In this document: positions 1-8,573 of the stretch, one piece after another | Position numbering within the stretch: position 1 is the stretch's first letter | Layout of the letters: every line of letters starts with the position of its first letter | Assembly (NCBI GenBank): GCA_964293815.1 | Contig: CAXYYC010000019.1 | Coordinates: 1-45,903, forward strand | From: CTSOIL-112 sp964293815 | Lineage (GTDB): Bacteria; Pseudomonadota; Gammaproteobacteria; Burkholderiales; Burkholderiaceae | Direction of reading: 5' to 3' | DNA: 45,903 nt | Position numbers and translations under genes: made by a program | Notes under the pieces: model-generated | Databases searched by the model: none | Told to the model about the DNA's origin: nothing | Seen by the model: the letters and a program-made list of their open reading frames with translations, nothing else

Positions 1-59
1 GCAGGACTTGTGTTGATTCTACTTTTAGATGCCGCCCTTTTAGGGGGTATTACCCGCGC

Positions 60-980
60 ATGAATTCAAACCGCACCCTTCCCCATTGTTCCTATGATGT
101 TAACGTTCGCACAGTCGCCTTGGTTGGCCGACTGGCGCCGGATACTTTGCCCGAGCCGCTGTTGCAAGTGATTCGCATCATTCAGAATCTGGGTAAGGCG
201 GTGGTCATCGAGGCGCGCACGCATGATTATTTCAATTTGCAGGACTATCCGCGCGTTGAACTCGATCAGATCGCGCAAACCGCTGACGTGCTGATTTCCG
301 TGGGCGGCGACGGTACGATGCTGGGTGTGGCGCGCGAGGTGGCGCCGTATGGTTTGCCGTTGATCGGCGTGAATCAGGGGCATTTGGGCTTTATTACCGA
401 TATTGCGCTGGCTGACGCGCCGAATGCCTTGCGCGAAATCCTCGTAGATAAACGCTTCGAGGTTGAGGCGCGCGATATGTTGCAGGTCAAGGTCGTGCGT
501 GAGGGCGAGGTGCTGTTCACTGGAACCGCGCTCAATGACGTGGTGGTGGCGCGGCGCAGTGTCGAAGGGATGCTGGAGTTGAATGTGAATGTGAATGAGC
601 AATTCATGTACCGCCAGCGCGCCGATTCGTTAATCATCGCCACGCCGACTGGTTCAACCGCGTATTCCTTGGCGGCCAATGGCCCGATTTTGCACCCGCA
701 GTTGGCGGGCATCACACTCGCGCCGGTGGCGCCGCAGTCGCTGTCCAACCGGCCAATTGTCCTGCCGAATTCGTGCACGATTCAACTTGAAATCACGTCC
801 AAACGCGAAGCGGCGATTCACTGCGATACGCAGGTGTATTCCTACGCGGTGCAGGGCGATCAACTGCACATTCGCCTCGCGCCGCATCAGGCGGTATTTT
901 GGCATCCGCTGTCATACAACTACTTTGCGACCTTGCGCCAAAAACTCAATTGGCAACTCAATCCGTCACGTCCTCTGTAA
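60..980 (+). CDS. nadK: NAD kinase
   Basis: ATP-dependent NAD kinase, which phosphorylates NAD+ to NADP+ in the cytosol and sets the NADP(H) pool. The 306-residue protein has the diagnostic GGDGT motif at residues 82-86, followed by the NQGHLGF segment. The second family signature, TPTGSTAYSLAANGP, lies near residue 200, and the C-terminal beta domain is complete. Length is normal for proteobacterial NadK (about 290-305). It is followed 18 bp downstream by recN in the same direction, the usual betaproteobacterial neighbour pair. The 59 bases before the ATG show no convincing Shine-Dalgarno; a divergent hrcA would be expected to the left but lies outside the window. No anomalies seen. Confidence 0.97.
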   Translation: MNSNRTLPHCSYDVNVRTVALVGRLAPDTLPEPLLQVIRIIQNLGKAVVIEARTHDYFNLQDYPRVELDQIAQTADVLISVGGDGTMLGVAREVAPYGLPLIGVNQGHLGFITDIALADAPNALREILVDKRFEVEARDMLQVKVVREGEVLFTGTALNDVVVARRSVEGMLELNVNVNEQFMYRQRADSLIIATPTGSTAYSLAANGPILHPQLAGITLAPVAPQSLSNRPIVLPNSCTIQLEITSKREAAIHCDTQVYSYAVQGDQLHIRLAPHQAVFWHPLSYNYFATLRQKLNWQLNPSRPL

Positions 981-998
981 CTAAATAGTGAGCTAACC

Positions 999-2657
999 AT
1001 GCTGGTGCGTCTCAGTCTGCGTCATTTTGTCATTGTGAAAGCCCTCGATTTGGACATCGAATCGGGCTTTACCGTGCTCACGGGCGAGACCGGCGCGGGT
1101 AAATCGATTTTGCTGGACGCGATTGGCCTGCTGTTGGGCGAGCGCGCCGATGCGAGTTTGGTCGCGCAGGGCGCGGATAAAGCCGACATCACCGCTGAGT
1201 TTACGGTATCAACGGATGTCAGCGCGTGGCTGGACGAGCAGGAATTGCGTGGAGATGAAGTGGACACGCTGTTGATTCGTCGCACCATTGACACGCAGGG
1301 CAAAAGCCGCGCGTTTATCAATGGCGTGAGCGTGACGCTGACACAACTGCGTGATTTGGGCGAACAACTGGTGCATATTCACGGCCAGCATGCACATCAA
1401 TTATTACTCAAACCCGCGTCGCAACGCGATTTGCTGGACAATCACGCGCAACTGGGCGAACTGCGGATCGCCGTTCGTACCGCCTACCAACAGTGGCAAA
1501 ATGCGCAAAAAGTGCGCGCGCAAGCCGAGCAGGACAGCGCACACATTGGCGAGCGCATTGACGCGCTCAACTGGCAATTGGACGGGCTGAATACGCTCGC
1601 GCCGCAGGCCGATGAGTGGGAAACGCTGTCCGCGGAGCATTCGCGTTTGGCACACGTCAGCACCTTGATTCAAGGCAGTTCGGCGGCGGCACATGCTTTG
1701 ATCGAGGACGAGCGCTCGCTCGCCGACCAAGTGCGCGAGCAAATGAATGCGGTGTCGGCGTTGGCGCGACTGGATGAGCGGCTCAACGAAACGGTTGAAT
1801 TACTGGACTCGGCCTTGATTCAAATTCAAGAGGCCGGTCACGCGCTGAATCACTACAGTCAACGCGCGGATTTGGACGAATCGCGCTGGGACGAAATTGA
1901 TCGGCGCATGAGTTTGTGGCACGAACAGGCGCGCAAATTGCGGGTGGAGCCGGAGCAATTACACGCGCATTGGCAAGATGTGCACAGCCAATTGGCGCAA
2001 TTGCAACACGGTATGGATTTGAATGCATTGCAATTGGCCGAGCAAAACGCCTACGCCGCGTTTGAGCAAAATGCGCTTGAACTGCGCCAAGCGCGCCAAA
2101 AATCAGCCAAACAGTTGAGCAAAGCGGTCAGTGCCAGCATGCAAACCTTGAACATGACCGGCGGGCGCTTTGACATCGCGATCAGCGACGCGGCGCCATC
2201 GGCGTTGGGCATGGACGCGGTAGAATTTCAAGTCGCGGGGCACGCGGGCGTGGCGGTACAAGCTTTGCACAAAGTCGCCTCCGGCGGCGAATTGGCACGC
2301 ATCAGTTTGGCGCTGTCGGTCATCACCAGCGCGGCCAATCCGGTACCGACACTGATTTTTGACGAAGTCGATTCGGGCATTGGCGGCGCGGTCGCCGAGG
2401 TTGTGGGCAAATTATTGGCACAAATTGGCGAGCAGCGCCAAGTGCTGTGTGTGACGCATTTACCACAGGTGGCAGCGCAGGGTATGCACCATTGGCGCGT
2501 ATCGAAAACCACAGCGAACGGCGTGACGCATTCGACCATTGATGTGCTGGATGCCAAGCAGCGCATCGACGAAATCGCCCGTATGCTGGGCGGTGTGACC
2601 ATCACCAGCGCCACGCGCGAGCACGCGCAGGAAATGCTGGGCAAGCGTCTGGGCTGA
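999..2657 (+). CDS. recN: DNA repair protein RecN (SMC-like ATPase)
   Basis: SMC-like ATPase that acts in double-strand-break repair with RecA. The 552-residue protein starts directly with the ATP-binding head. Walker A GETGAGKS is at residues 29-36, and the central part is a long coiled coil rich in Ala, Gln, Glu and Leu (about 150-360). The ABC signature ASGGELARISLAL and Walker B LIFDEVDSGIGG sit in the C-terminal head, followed by the D-loop/H-loop segment CVTHLPQVA. Length matches the family (about 550). It lies 18 bp after nadK and is probably co-transcribed with it. The ATG has no strong Shine-Dalgarno, which is consistent with coupling to nadK. No LexA box was recognised upstream. Confidence 0.97.
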   Translation: MLVRLSLRHFVIVKALDLDIESGFTVLTGETGAGKSILLDAIGLLLGERADASLVAQGADKADITAEFTVSTDVSAWLDEQELRGDEVDTLLIRRTIDTQGKSRAFINGVSVTLTQLRDLGEQLVHIHGQHAHQLLLKPASQRDLLDNHAQLGELRIAVRTAYQQWQNAQKVRAQAEQDSAHIGERIDALNWQLDGLNTLAPQADEWETLSAEHSRLAHVSTLIQGSSAAAHALIEDERSLADQVREQMNAVSALARLDERLNETVELLDSALIQIQEAGHALNHYSQRADLDESRWDEIDRRMSLWHEQARKLRVEPEQLHAHWQDVHSQLAQLQHGMDLNALQLAEQNAYAAFEQNALELRQARQKSAKQLSKAVSASMQTLNMTGGRFDIAISDAAPSALGMDAVEFQVAGHAGVAVQALHKVASGGELARISLALSVITSAANPVPTLIFDEVDSGIGGAVAEVVGKLLAQIGEQRQVLCVTHLPQVAAQGMHHWRVSKTTANGVTHSTIDVLDAKQRIDEIARMLGGVTITSATREHAQEMLGKRLG

Positions 2658-2859
2658 ATCTTGGATGCGCTGAGCGCTGGTTGACGCGGTATTTGTATAC
2701 AGTTGATAGCGCGCATACGGCGTAAAAACGTTACTGATTGAAAAACTTTGTTTTACAATACAAAACTTTCAGCCTGCCGTGATGGCGCGCTTGAATCCAC
2801 GCGGCTTGTGACACGCTGTGCATAGCCGGATTGTCCCGATCATTGGATGAAGGTTTAAA

Positions 2860-4206
2860 ATGAATCCGCCCGTTTCTCCTGCCGATACCGAGCAAGTCCC
2901 TTTTCAGCCCAAGCAATTTGTGCAGTGGCTACGCGATGTCGCGCCGTATGTACACACCTTTCACAACAAAACCTTTGTCATTGCCTTTGGCGGTGAATTG
3001 ATTGACAACGGCGCCTTGCAGGACTTGGTGTTTGATGTCAGCCTGCTGATTGCGATGGGTATGCGCATTGTGCTGATTCCGGGCGCGCGTCCACAGATTG
3101 AAAAACAATTGGCGTTGCGTCAAATTCCATCCGAATTTGTCAATGGCATTCGTGTGACCAGCGCCGATACGCTCGAAGCGGTCAAAGAGGCGTGCGGTGC
3201 GGTGCGTCTGTCGGTCGAAGCGGCGTTTAGCCAAGGTCTGCCGAATACGCCAATGGCTGGCTCGTCGATTCATGTGGTGTCGGGCAACTTTATCACCGCT
3301 AAGCCCGTGGGCGTGCTCGATGGCGTGGATTACCAACACGCGGGCGTGGTACGCAAGGTCAACCGCGAAGCGATTGAGGCGCAACTCAAGGCCGATCAAG
3401 TGGTGCTGCTCTCGCCTTTGGGGTTCTCGCCGACGGGTGAGGTATTTAACCTTTCCACGCCGGAGTTGGCCTCAGCAGTCGCCAGCCAGATTCATGCTGA
3501 CAAACTGATTATCCTCTCGCATGAGGACGTGTTGGGCGAGCAGGGCGAACAAATTCAAACTTTAGATGTGCGTCAGGCTGAGGCTTTGGAAGAAACCTTG
3601 CCGGTGGGCAGTTTTCTGCGCCAGACGTTGGCGGCAGTGTGTGACGCGGTCAATGCGGGTGTGCCGCGCGCGCACATCGTACCGGCGAAACTCGATGGTG
3701 GCGTTTTGCTCGAATTATTCCAACACGATGGTGTCGGCTGTATGGTCACGCAGAACAGCTTGGAGAGCCTGCGCGTGGCCACGGTGGATGATTTGGGCGG
3801 GATTTTGCAACTGATCGCACCGTTGGAGCAGGATGGAACGCTGGTTCCGCGCGGACGCGAAAAATTAGAGGCCGAATTACCGTTTTTCAGCGTGCTCGAA
3901 TACGACAACGTGATTTTCGGCTGTGCCGCGCTGTACCCATTCAAAGAAGAACATATGGGCGAAATGGCCTGTTTTTCGGTCGATCCGTCCATGCAAGGTA
4001 TGGGTTTTGGCGAGCGCATGCTTGAGCACATCGAGGCGCGCGCCCGTCGTGAGGGCATCAAGGAGCTATTTGTGCTGACCACGCGCACCGCGCATTGGTT
4101 CCTCAAGCACGGTTTTGTGCCCGGCACGGTGAATGATTTGCCCGACAATCGGCAGAAGATTTATAATTGGCAACGTCGTTCACAGATTTTTGTGAAGAAA
4201 ATTTAA
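2860..4206 (+). CDS. argA: N-acetylglutamate synthase (amino-acid N-acetyltransferase)
   Basis: Makes N-acetyl-L-glutamate from glutamate and acetyl-CoA, the first step of arginine synthesis. The 448-residue protein has the two-domain classical ArgA layout. An amino-acid-kinase-like domain (about 25-290) contains FVIAFGGELI and IPGARPQIE near its start. A GNAT acetyltransferase domain (about 300-448) contains the acetyl-CoA-binding stretch SVDPSMQGMGFGERML. Length fits E. coli ArgA (443). The ATG is preceded by GAAGG with good spacing. A 202 bp gap separates it from recN, so it probably has its own promoter; a TACAAT -10 candidate at 2754-2759 lacks a good -35 partner. yggX follows 28 bp downstream. 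Confidence 0.96.
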   Translation: MNPPVSPADTEQVPFQPKQFVQWLRDVAPYVHTFHNKTFVIAFGGELIDNGALQDLVFDVSLLIAMGMRIVLIPGARPQIEKQLALRQIPSEFVNGIRVTSADTLEAVKEACGAVRLSVEAAFSQGLPNTPMAGSSIHVVSGNFITAKPVGVLDGVDYQHAGVVRKVNREAIEAQLKADQVVLLSPLGFSPTGEVFNLSTPELASAVASQIHADKLIILSHEDVLGEQGEQIQTLDVRQAEALEETLPVGSFLRQTLAAVCDAVNAGVPRAHIVPAKLDGGVLLELFQHDGVGCMVTQNSLESLRVATVDDLGGILQLIAPLEQDGTLVPRGREKLEAELPFFSVLEYDNVIFGCAALYPFKEEHMGEMACFSVDPSMQGMGFGERMLEHIEARARREGIKELFVLTTRTAHWFLKHGFVPGTVNDLPDNRQKIYNWQRRSQIFVKKI

Positions 4207-4234
4207 TCCATTTCAAAATAAAGGGAGAGTGATT

Positions 4235-4501
4235 ATGGCTCGCATGGTTCAATGTTTGCGTTTGGGTACTGAAGCCGAGGGGCTGGATTTTCCACCCGTA
4301 CCGGGCGCGTTGGGACAAAAGATTTTTGAGAATATTTCCAAAGAGGGTTGGCAGCAATGGCTCAAGCACCAAACCATGCTGATTAACGAAAATCGCCTGT
4401 CGATGCTCGATCCGCGTGCGCGTCAGTATCTGCTCAAACAATGCGAAGCGTTTTTCTTTGGTGAGGGTGCGGATGCTGCCGCTGGCTATGTCCCGCAGTG
4501 A
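4235..4501 (+). CDS. yggX: Fe(2+)-trafficking / oxidative damage protection protein YggX
   Basis: Small cytosolic protein of the YggX family, linked to protection of Fe-S clusters and iron traffic under oxidative stress. The 88-residue product opens with the family's MARMVQCLRLG, which carries the single conserved Cys. It contains the typical LDFPPVPG, WLKHQTMLINE and YFL-like C-terminal segments. A GTG two codons upstream (4229) would also be in frame. The ATG at 4235 is preferred because GGGAG at 4223-4227 then sits 7 nt upstream. It follows argA by 28 bp and is likely in the same transcript. Confidence 0.96.
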   Translation: MARMVQCLRLGTEAEGLDFPPVPGALGQKIFENISKEGWQQWLKHQTMLINENRLSMLDPRARQYLLKQCEAFFFGEGADAAAGYVPQ

Positions 4502-4543
4502 CCGGATTTATCACGCAACTGATTGATTTTTAATCAAAAAAAC

Positions 4544-4573
4544 ATCGGCTCATCCAGCATAGGATGAGCCGAT
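4544..4573. terminator. Hairpin terminator after yggX
   Basis: Perfect 12 bp stem (ATCGGCTCATCC with its complement) and a 6 nt loop. A run of A precedes it on the plus strand, so it looks like a better rho-independent terminator for minus-strand transcription. Downstream on the plus strand the T-content is only moderate. It probably ends argA-yggX but the direction is uncertain. Confidence 0.55.
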
Positions 4574-4641
4574 TGCTTTGATGATGGCGTTTGTACAGCC
4601 GAATTGTTCACGCACAAGCGGTCATTAAACGGGGCTTCGGT

Positions 4642-4670
4642 TTGACAAGCCTGTTTTGGGGGAGTAAAAT
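4642..4670 (+). promoter_or_regulatory. Sigma-70 promoter for the NlpC/P60 peptidase
   Basis: -35 TTGACA (4642-4647), 17 bp spacer, -10 TAAAAT (4665-4670, five of six consensus bases). Predicted start of transcription is near 4677, giving a leader of about 170 nt before the ATG at 4848. Confidence 0.75.
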
Positions 4671-4847
4671 ATCCGAGTTAATTTGCTAAGTCTATGATTT
4701 TGGCGTAATTTTTAGATGGTTGATGGAGCGAACGAAGCCGATTGGGAGGTTGGCGGTTCGTATCGAACAACAAAGGTGCTGTTCGTGTTGGCGCGAAAAA
4801 AATTTTTGTGTTGCGTCGTGGTACAACAGTGGCCGTAGGAAAAATAA

Positions 4848-5360
4848 ATGATTTTAAAACAATGGATGAAAGCGATTGCGGTGCTAGCGACCGGTTTGAG
4901 CTTGACTTTGGGCAGCACCTCGGCAATGGCTGATGATGGTTTTGCGCAAAAATTACTCGGCAAAGCCATGCAATTGATCGGTGTGAAATACCGCTTTGGC
5001 GGTACCAATCCGGAAACAGGTTTGGATTGCAGCGGTTATGTTCAATACGTATACAAATCCTCAGTCGGCGTGAATTTGCCGCGTACCGCTTCGGAGCAAG
5101 CGCGTATCGGTGAGCGCATTGCGACCTCGGAAGTACGTCCGGGTGATATGGTGTTTTTCAACACCCGTGGGTTTAATAATTCACATGTGGGTATTTATGT
5201 CGGTAATGGCATGTTCGTTCATGCGCCGAATTCACGCTCTCGTGTGCGCTTTGACTCTTTGGAGTCTGGTTACTGGAAAACCAAATTCACCGGTGTGCGT
5301 CGCGTGAGTAACCCTGCGAACAACTCGGCGTTCCACGATAACTTGCCAAAAGGCATGTAA
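4848..5360 (+). CDS. Secreted NlpC/P60 family peptidoglycan endopeptidase
   Basis: Predicted cell-wall hydrolase cleaving peptide stems of peptidoglycan in the periplasm. The 170-residue protein has a signal peptide: Lys near the start, a hydrophobic core at about 9-22, and an A-M-A cleavage site after residue 28. A single NlpC/P60 domain fills the rest. The catalytic Cys61 lies in GLDCSGYVQYVY, His113 in NNSHVGIYVG, and a third polar position is His125 in MFVHAP. Length is typical of minimal periplasmic NlpC/P60 enzymes such as the E. coli Spr/NlpC type, but there is no lipobox Cys. It is transcribed alone from a strong predicted promoter with a long leader, and a bidirectional terminator separates it from prfA. 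The substrate bond cannot be decided from sequence. Confidence 0.92.
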   Translation: MILKQWMKAIAVLATGLSLTLGSTSAMADDGFAQKLLGKAMQLIGVKYRFGGTNPETGLDCSGYVQYVYKSSVGVNLPRTASEQARIGERIATSEVRPGDMVFFNTRGFNNSHVGIYVGNGMFVHAPNSRSRVRFDSLESGYWKTKFTGVRRVSNPANNSAFHDNLPKGM

Positions 5361-5382
5361 GTTATTGTTTGAATGAATTGAT

Positions 5383-5409
5383 AAAAACCCGACGTTATGT
5401 CGGGTTTTT
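5383..5409. terminator. Bidirectional intrinsic terminator between the NlpC/P60 gene and prfA
   Basis: Stem AAAAACCCGAC / GTCGGGTTTTT with a 5 nt loop, T-run on either strand. It lies between two convergent genes and should serve both. Confidence 0.9.
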
Positions 5410-5439
5410 TGTTTGATGATTGATTGAGCAAATACAGGT

Positions 5440-6519
5440 TTAATCCTCGCCCAATGCGGTCAACTGTTCGGCCTGATATTCTGCGGCCAAAGCGTTGAAC
5501 ATATCATCCAAATCGCCTTCCATCATGGCGTCGATTTTGTACCACGTCAGGTTGACGCGGTGGTCGGTGATGCGTCCTTGCGGGAAATTGTAGGTGCGAA
5601 TGCGTTCAGAGCGATCGCCCGAGCCAACCAGTGATTTGCGTGTGGCGGCCTGCTCGGCGTGTTGCGCCTGAACCTGTGCGTCGCGGATGCGAGTGACCAG
5701 CACTTTCATGGCTTTTTCTTTGTTGCGGTGCTGACTGCGATCGTCTTGGCATTCGACCACGGTTCCGGTTGGTAGGTGGGTAATGCGCACGGCGGAGTCG
5801 GTTTTGTTGATGTGCTGACCACCCGCGCCGGACGCGCGGAAGGTGTCAATGCGCAAATCCACTGGATTGAGTTCCACTTCGCCCACTTCGGCGGCTTCCG
5901 GCATGACCGCGACGGTACAGGCGGAGGTGTGGATGCGGCCTTGTGCTTCGGTTTCGGGCACGCGCTGCACGCGGTGGCCGCCGGACTCAAATTTCATGGT
6001 GGCGTATACGTCTGTGCCAGACAGCTCGACGATGACTTCGCGGTAGCCGCCCAAATCTGATGGTGATTCGCTCATCAGTTCAACGCGCCAGCCGCGTCGT
6101 TCGGCGTAGCGGCTGTACATGCGCAGTAAATCACCGGCAAACAGCGCGGATTCTTCACCACCCGTGCCGGCGCGAATTTCAAGCATGACGTTGCGTGTGT
6201 CGTTTTCGTCTTTGGGAATCAGCATGGTGCGCAATTGTGTTTGCAGCTGTTCCAGACGTTCTTTGCCGTTTTGGATTTCTTCGTTGGCAAAGGCTTTCAT
6301 TTCGGGGTCGGTGAGCATGTCCTCAGCGCTGCTGATGTCGGCTTCGGTTTGTGTGTATTGTTGAAACGTTTCCACCACGGGCGTGATTTCGGCGAGTTCG
6401 CGTGTGAGTTTGCGGTAGTTGTCGATGTCGTCGGTGATGTCGGGAGATTGCAACAATTGGTTGATTTCGAGGTGACGGTCAATCAGTTGATTGAGCTTGT
6501 CGCGCATGGAAGATTTCAT
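5440..6519 (-). CDS. prfA: Peptide chain release factor 1
   Basis: Recognises UAA and UAG stop codons and triggers release of the nascent chain on the ribosome. With the start at 6519 (MKSSM) the protein is 359 residues, against 360 in E. coli. The key motifs then fall on the E. coli numbering: the codon-recognition PxT motif is P-E-T at 188-190 and the catalytic GGQ is at 233-235, inside RASGAGGQHINKT. The frame stays open to 6597, but the extra 26 residues have no family counterpart and neither start has a clear Shine-Dalgarno. It lies downstream of hemA on the same strand, as in many proteobacteria. prmC, which usually follows, is not here: the next gene is convergent. Confidence 0.96.
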   Translation of the reverse strand: MKSSMRDKLNQLIDRHLEINQLLQSPDITDDIDNYRKLTRELAEITPVVETFQQYTQTEADISSAEDMLTDPEMKAFANEEIQNGKERLEQLQTQLRTMLIPKDENDTRNVMLEIRAGTGGEESALFAGDLLRMYSRYAERRGWRVELMSESPSDLGGYREVIVELSGTDVYATMKFESGGHRVQRVPETEAQGRIHTSACTVAVMPEAAEVGEVELNPVDLRIDTFRASGAGGQHINKTDSAVRITHLPTGTVVECQDDRSQHRNKEKAMKVLVTRIRDAQVQAQHAEQAATRKSLVGSGDRSERIRTYNFPQGRITDHRVNLTWYKIDAMMEGDLDDMFNALAAEYQAEQLTALGED

Positions 6520-6650
6520 AAGCGTCTGAATTGGTTTGGGTTGTTCGTGAATTATTCGTTGAGTTGTTGGGCGGTTATGCACCGGCATTTGAGCCACGCC
6601 ATGATGGCGCGCTGTGTATTTGGTATCTTGGTACGGATTAAGCAGGCTGG

Positions 6651-8033
6651 CTAATGCTCGCCATTGTCATTATTCGCGGGGGTGTCGTTGCTCGGCTCTG
6701 TGTTCGGGTCGTTGAGCCAATGGTTGGAGACCAGTTGCCATGCTTGACGCACGTTTTCGTCAGGATTTTGCACGCCAATGGTTGGCTCGTGCAGTAGTTT
6801 GTTGGTCAGGCGTTGCGACAGCTGCGCGCAGAGGTTTTGCAGGGTTTTGTGGGTGTCGCTGGATAGCTCGCCACGTTCTTGCAGACTGTTGAGCGAGCCC
6901 AAGATGCGTTCCAATTCGTTTTGACGCACACGCTCGGCACGCGCGCGCAGATTCAGAACGCGCGGGCGGTGGGTGCGGCGTTTTTGTTCTTCGATGAATT
7001 GCTGCACTTGCGCGTGCACGATTTTTTGTGCATCGGCCAATGCGGCGGTGCGCTGTGCGCTGTTGTGCGCGACGATATTGGATAAATCGTCCACGGTGTA
7101 GACGTAGGCGTCGTCCAATTCGCTCACGGCGGCTTCAATGTCGCGCGGCACGCCCAGATCAACCATGACCACGGGGCGGCGACGGCGGGCTTTGATCGCT
7201 GATTCGACCATGCCCAAACCGATAATTGGCAGGGTGCTGGCGGTACAGGTGACCACGACGTCAAAGCGTGCCAATTGTTCGGGTAATTCGGTCAGGCGAA
7301 TCGCTTGTGCATTGGGCGTCGGGTGCGCGGCGAGTAATGCCTGCGCGCGCTCCAATGAGCGATTGGCCACGGTGAGGCTTTTCGGTTGCGCGCCGACAAT
7401 GTGTGCGGCGACAACGTCCATCATTTCGCCCGCGCCGACCAGTAGGACGTTCAGGCGGTTAAAGTCTTCAAAGACGCGTTTGGCGAGTTTGACCGCGGCG
7501 GCGGCCATAGAAACGGAGTGCTCGCCGATGGCGGTATTAGTCCGCACGTCTTTGGCGACGGCAAAGCTTTTTTCAAACCAGTGGCGCAGATCGCTGCCCA
7601 TGGTGTTGGCTTCGAACGCAATGCGTGCGGCTTGTTTCATTTGGCCTAAAATTTGCGGCTCGCCCAGCACCATTGAGTTCATCCCGCTGGCGACGGCAAA
7701 TGCGTGATTGAGCGCGGATTCGCCTTGCAAAATATACATGTGCTCGCTTAATTCGCTCAAGGGCACGTCGTGGTATGTCGCCAACCACTGCAAAATCGCG
7801 TGCTCTGGGTGCGTGTGCTCGTGCGCATGGCTGAGGTACACCTCCATACGGTTGCAGGTGGACAATACGGCCAACTGCGTAGGAGGCTGGTTCGCCTGCG
7901 TGTCATGGAGGTCATTCAGGCTATTTTGCAACTCGGGCAGCGCGTGATTCAGCTCAGATGGCGCAAACGCGATCCGCTCGCGCAAAGACAGCGGAGCGGT
8001 GGTGTGATTTAAGCCGATGACAAATAAAGCCAT
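6651..8033 (-). CDS. hemA: Glutamyl-tRNA reductase
   Basis: NADPH-dependent reduction of Glu-tRNA(Glu) to glutamate-1-semialdehyde, the first committed step of C5 haem synthesis. With the start at 8033 the protein is 460 residues and opens MALFVIGLNHTTAPLSLRER, the canonical N-terminus. The nucleophilic Cys60 lies in VLSTCNRMEVY, and LGEPQILGQMK follows in the catalytic domain. The NADP-binding domain has LLVGAGEMM, and a helical dimerisation domain ends the protein. The frame extends 42 codons further upstream (to 8159), but that stretch is unlike the family. The C-terminus is somewhat longer than E. coli HemA (418), with an Asn/Thr-rich tail. prfA follows in the same direction after about 130 bp. 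Confidence 0.96.
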   Translation of the reverse strand: MALFVIGLNHTTAPLSLRERIAFAPSELNHALPELQNSLNDLHDTQANQPPTQLAVLSTCNRMEVYLSHAHEHTHPEHAILQWLATYHDVPLSELSEHMYILQGESALNHAFAVASGMNSMVLGEPQILGQMKQAARIAFEANTMGSDLRHWFEKSFAVAKDVRTNTAIGEHSVSMAAAAVKLAKRVFEDFNRLNVLLVGAGEMMDVVAAHIVGAQPKSLTVANRSLERAQALLAAHPTPNAQAIRLTELPEQLARFDVVVTCTASTLPIIGLGMVESAIKARRRRPVVMVDLGVPRDIEAAVSELDDAYVYTVDDLSNIVAHNSAQRTAALADAQKIVHAQVQQFIEEQKRRTHRPRVLNLRARAERVRQNELERILGSLNSLQERGELSSDTHKTLQNLCAQLSQRLTNKLLHEPTIGVQNPDENVRQAWQLVSNHWLNDPNTEPSNDTPANNDNGEH

Positions 8034-8123
8034 AACGTGATGTGTGACTGCGATAGTTTGATGACAAACTGTTTTAGGCGCCCAATAAACCAAAAGCCCG
8101 AGAAGGCTTTGACGAAACTTGGT

Positions 8124-8129
8124 ATTATA
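8124..8129 (-). promoter_or_regulatory. Candidate -10 element for hemA
   Basis: ATTATA on the plus strand reads TATAAT on the minus strand, a perfect -10 about 90 nt upstream of the hemA ATG. No convincing -35 is seen at the right distance, so this is a partial call. Confidence 0.45.
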
Positions 8130-8261
8130 CCCGCCAAATGAGCAAACGGCTATGCGCAATTATTTCTCTGTGTCGGGAAAAATGCGTGGTGCATGACTAT
8201 GTACGACATCGTTGATCAAGTGGTCGGGCGTTTGCATCAACATTATCAAGGAATGTGTGAC

Positions 8262-8573
8262 ATGTTTTTTCAACAAGAACTGTGGCTCATCATCGTCGGC
8301 CTGATTGTCGCGAAGGTGGTGCAAAAAACCAATCAATCGCCGGTGGCGTACAAATCCATTGCGCTGTGGTCGTGCCTGTTCAGCCTGATCGTTGGTGAGC
8401 TGGGGATGTTGACACAATTGTTCTTTCCTTCCGACCCGATGGGTTTGGCGTTGACGGCCTTGGCGGCGCTGATTGCGGCCAAAGTGGTGATCGGCAGTCG
8501 AACCGGCGCCAATCTGCGTGGCAAAACGGCGGGCAAACGTTCGCGCCCAAACGCTTCGGGTAAATCTCGTTAG
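8262..8573 (+). CDS. Small inner-membrane protein of unknown function
   Basis: Not recognised. The frame opens at 8193, but AAGGA at 8248-8252 sits 9 nt before the ATG at 8262, which I prefer; this gives 103 residues. Two hydrophobic segments are visible: about 7-22 (LWLIIVGLIVAKVV) and about 57-80 in the Leu/Ala-rich stretch after PSDPM. The C-terminal tail is strongly basic (GKTAGKRSRPNASGKSR), so it probably stays in the cytoplasm. It is divergent from hemA and followed by a long gene-free repeat region. Lack of similarity to anything I know and a short length keep the confidence moderate. Confidence 0.6.
   Translation: MFFQQELWLIIVGLIVAKVVQKTNQSPVAYKSIALWSCLFSLIVGELGMLTQLFFPSDPMGLALTALAALIAAKVVIGSRTGANLRGKTAGKRSRPNASGKSR

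Larger units (their letters stand above)
4502..4847. other. Gene-free region: hairpin, promoter and long leader of the NlpC/P60 gene
   Basis: No credible gene. From left to right it holds an A/T-rich stretch and a 12 bp stem hairpin (4544-4573) that can end argA-yggX transcription. Next comes a near-consensus sigma-70 promoter (4642-4670), then about 170 nt of transcribed leader before the peptidase ATG at 4848. Short open frames across the leader overlap the start of the peptidase gene and look like shadows. Confidence 0.7.

Noticed and set aside
4742..4933. Plus-strand ORF overlapping the start of the NlpC/P60 gene
   Set aside because: It runs through the predicted leader and out of frame into the signal-peptide region; no Shine-Dalgarno and no family features.
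6520..6597. 26-codon N-terminal extension of prfA
   Set aside because: Without it the PxT and GGQ motifs fall exactly on the standard RF1 numbering, and the extension has no start signal.
8034..8159. 42-codon N-terminal extension of hemA
   Set aside because: The canonical N-terminus MALFVIGLNHTTAPLS starts at 8033, and the extension covers the candidate -10.
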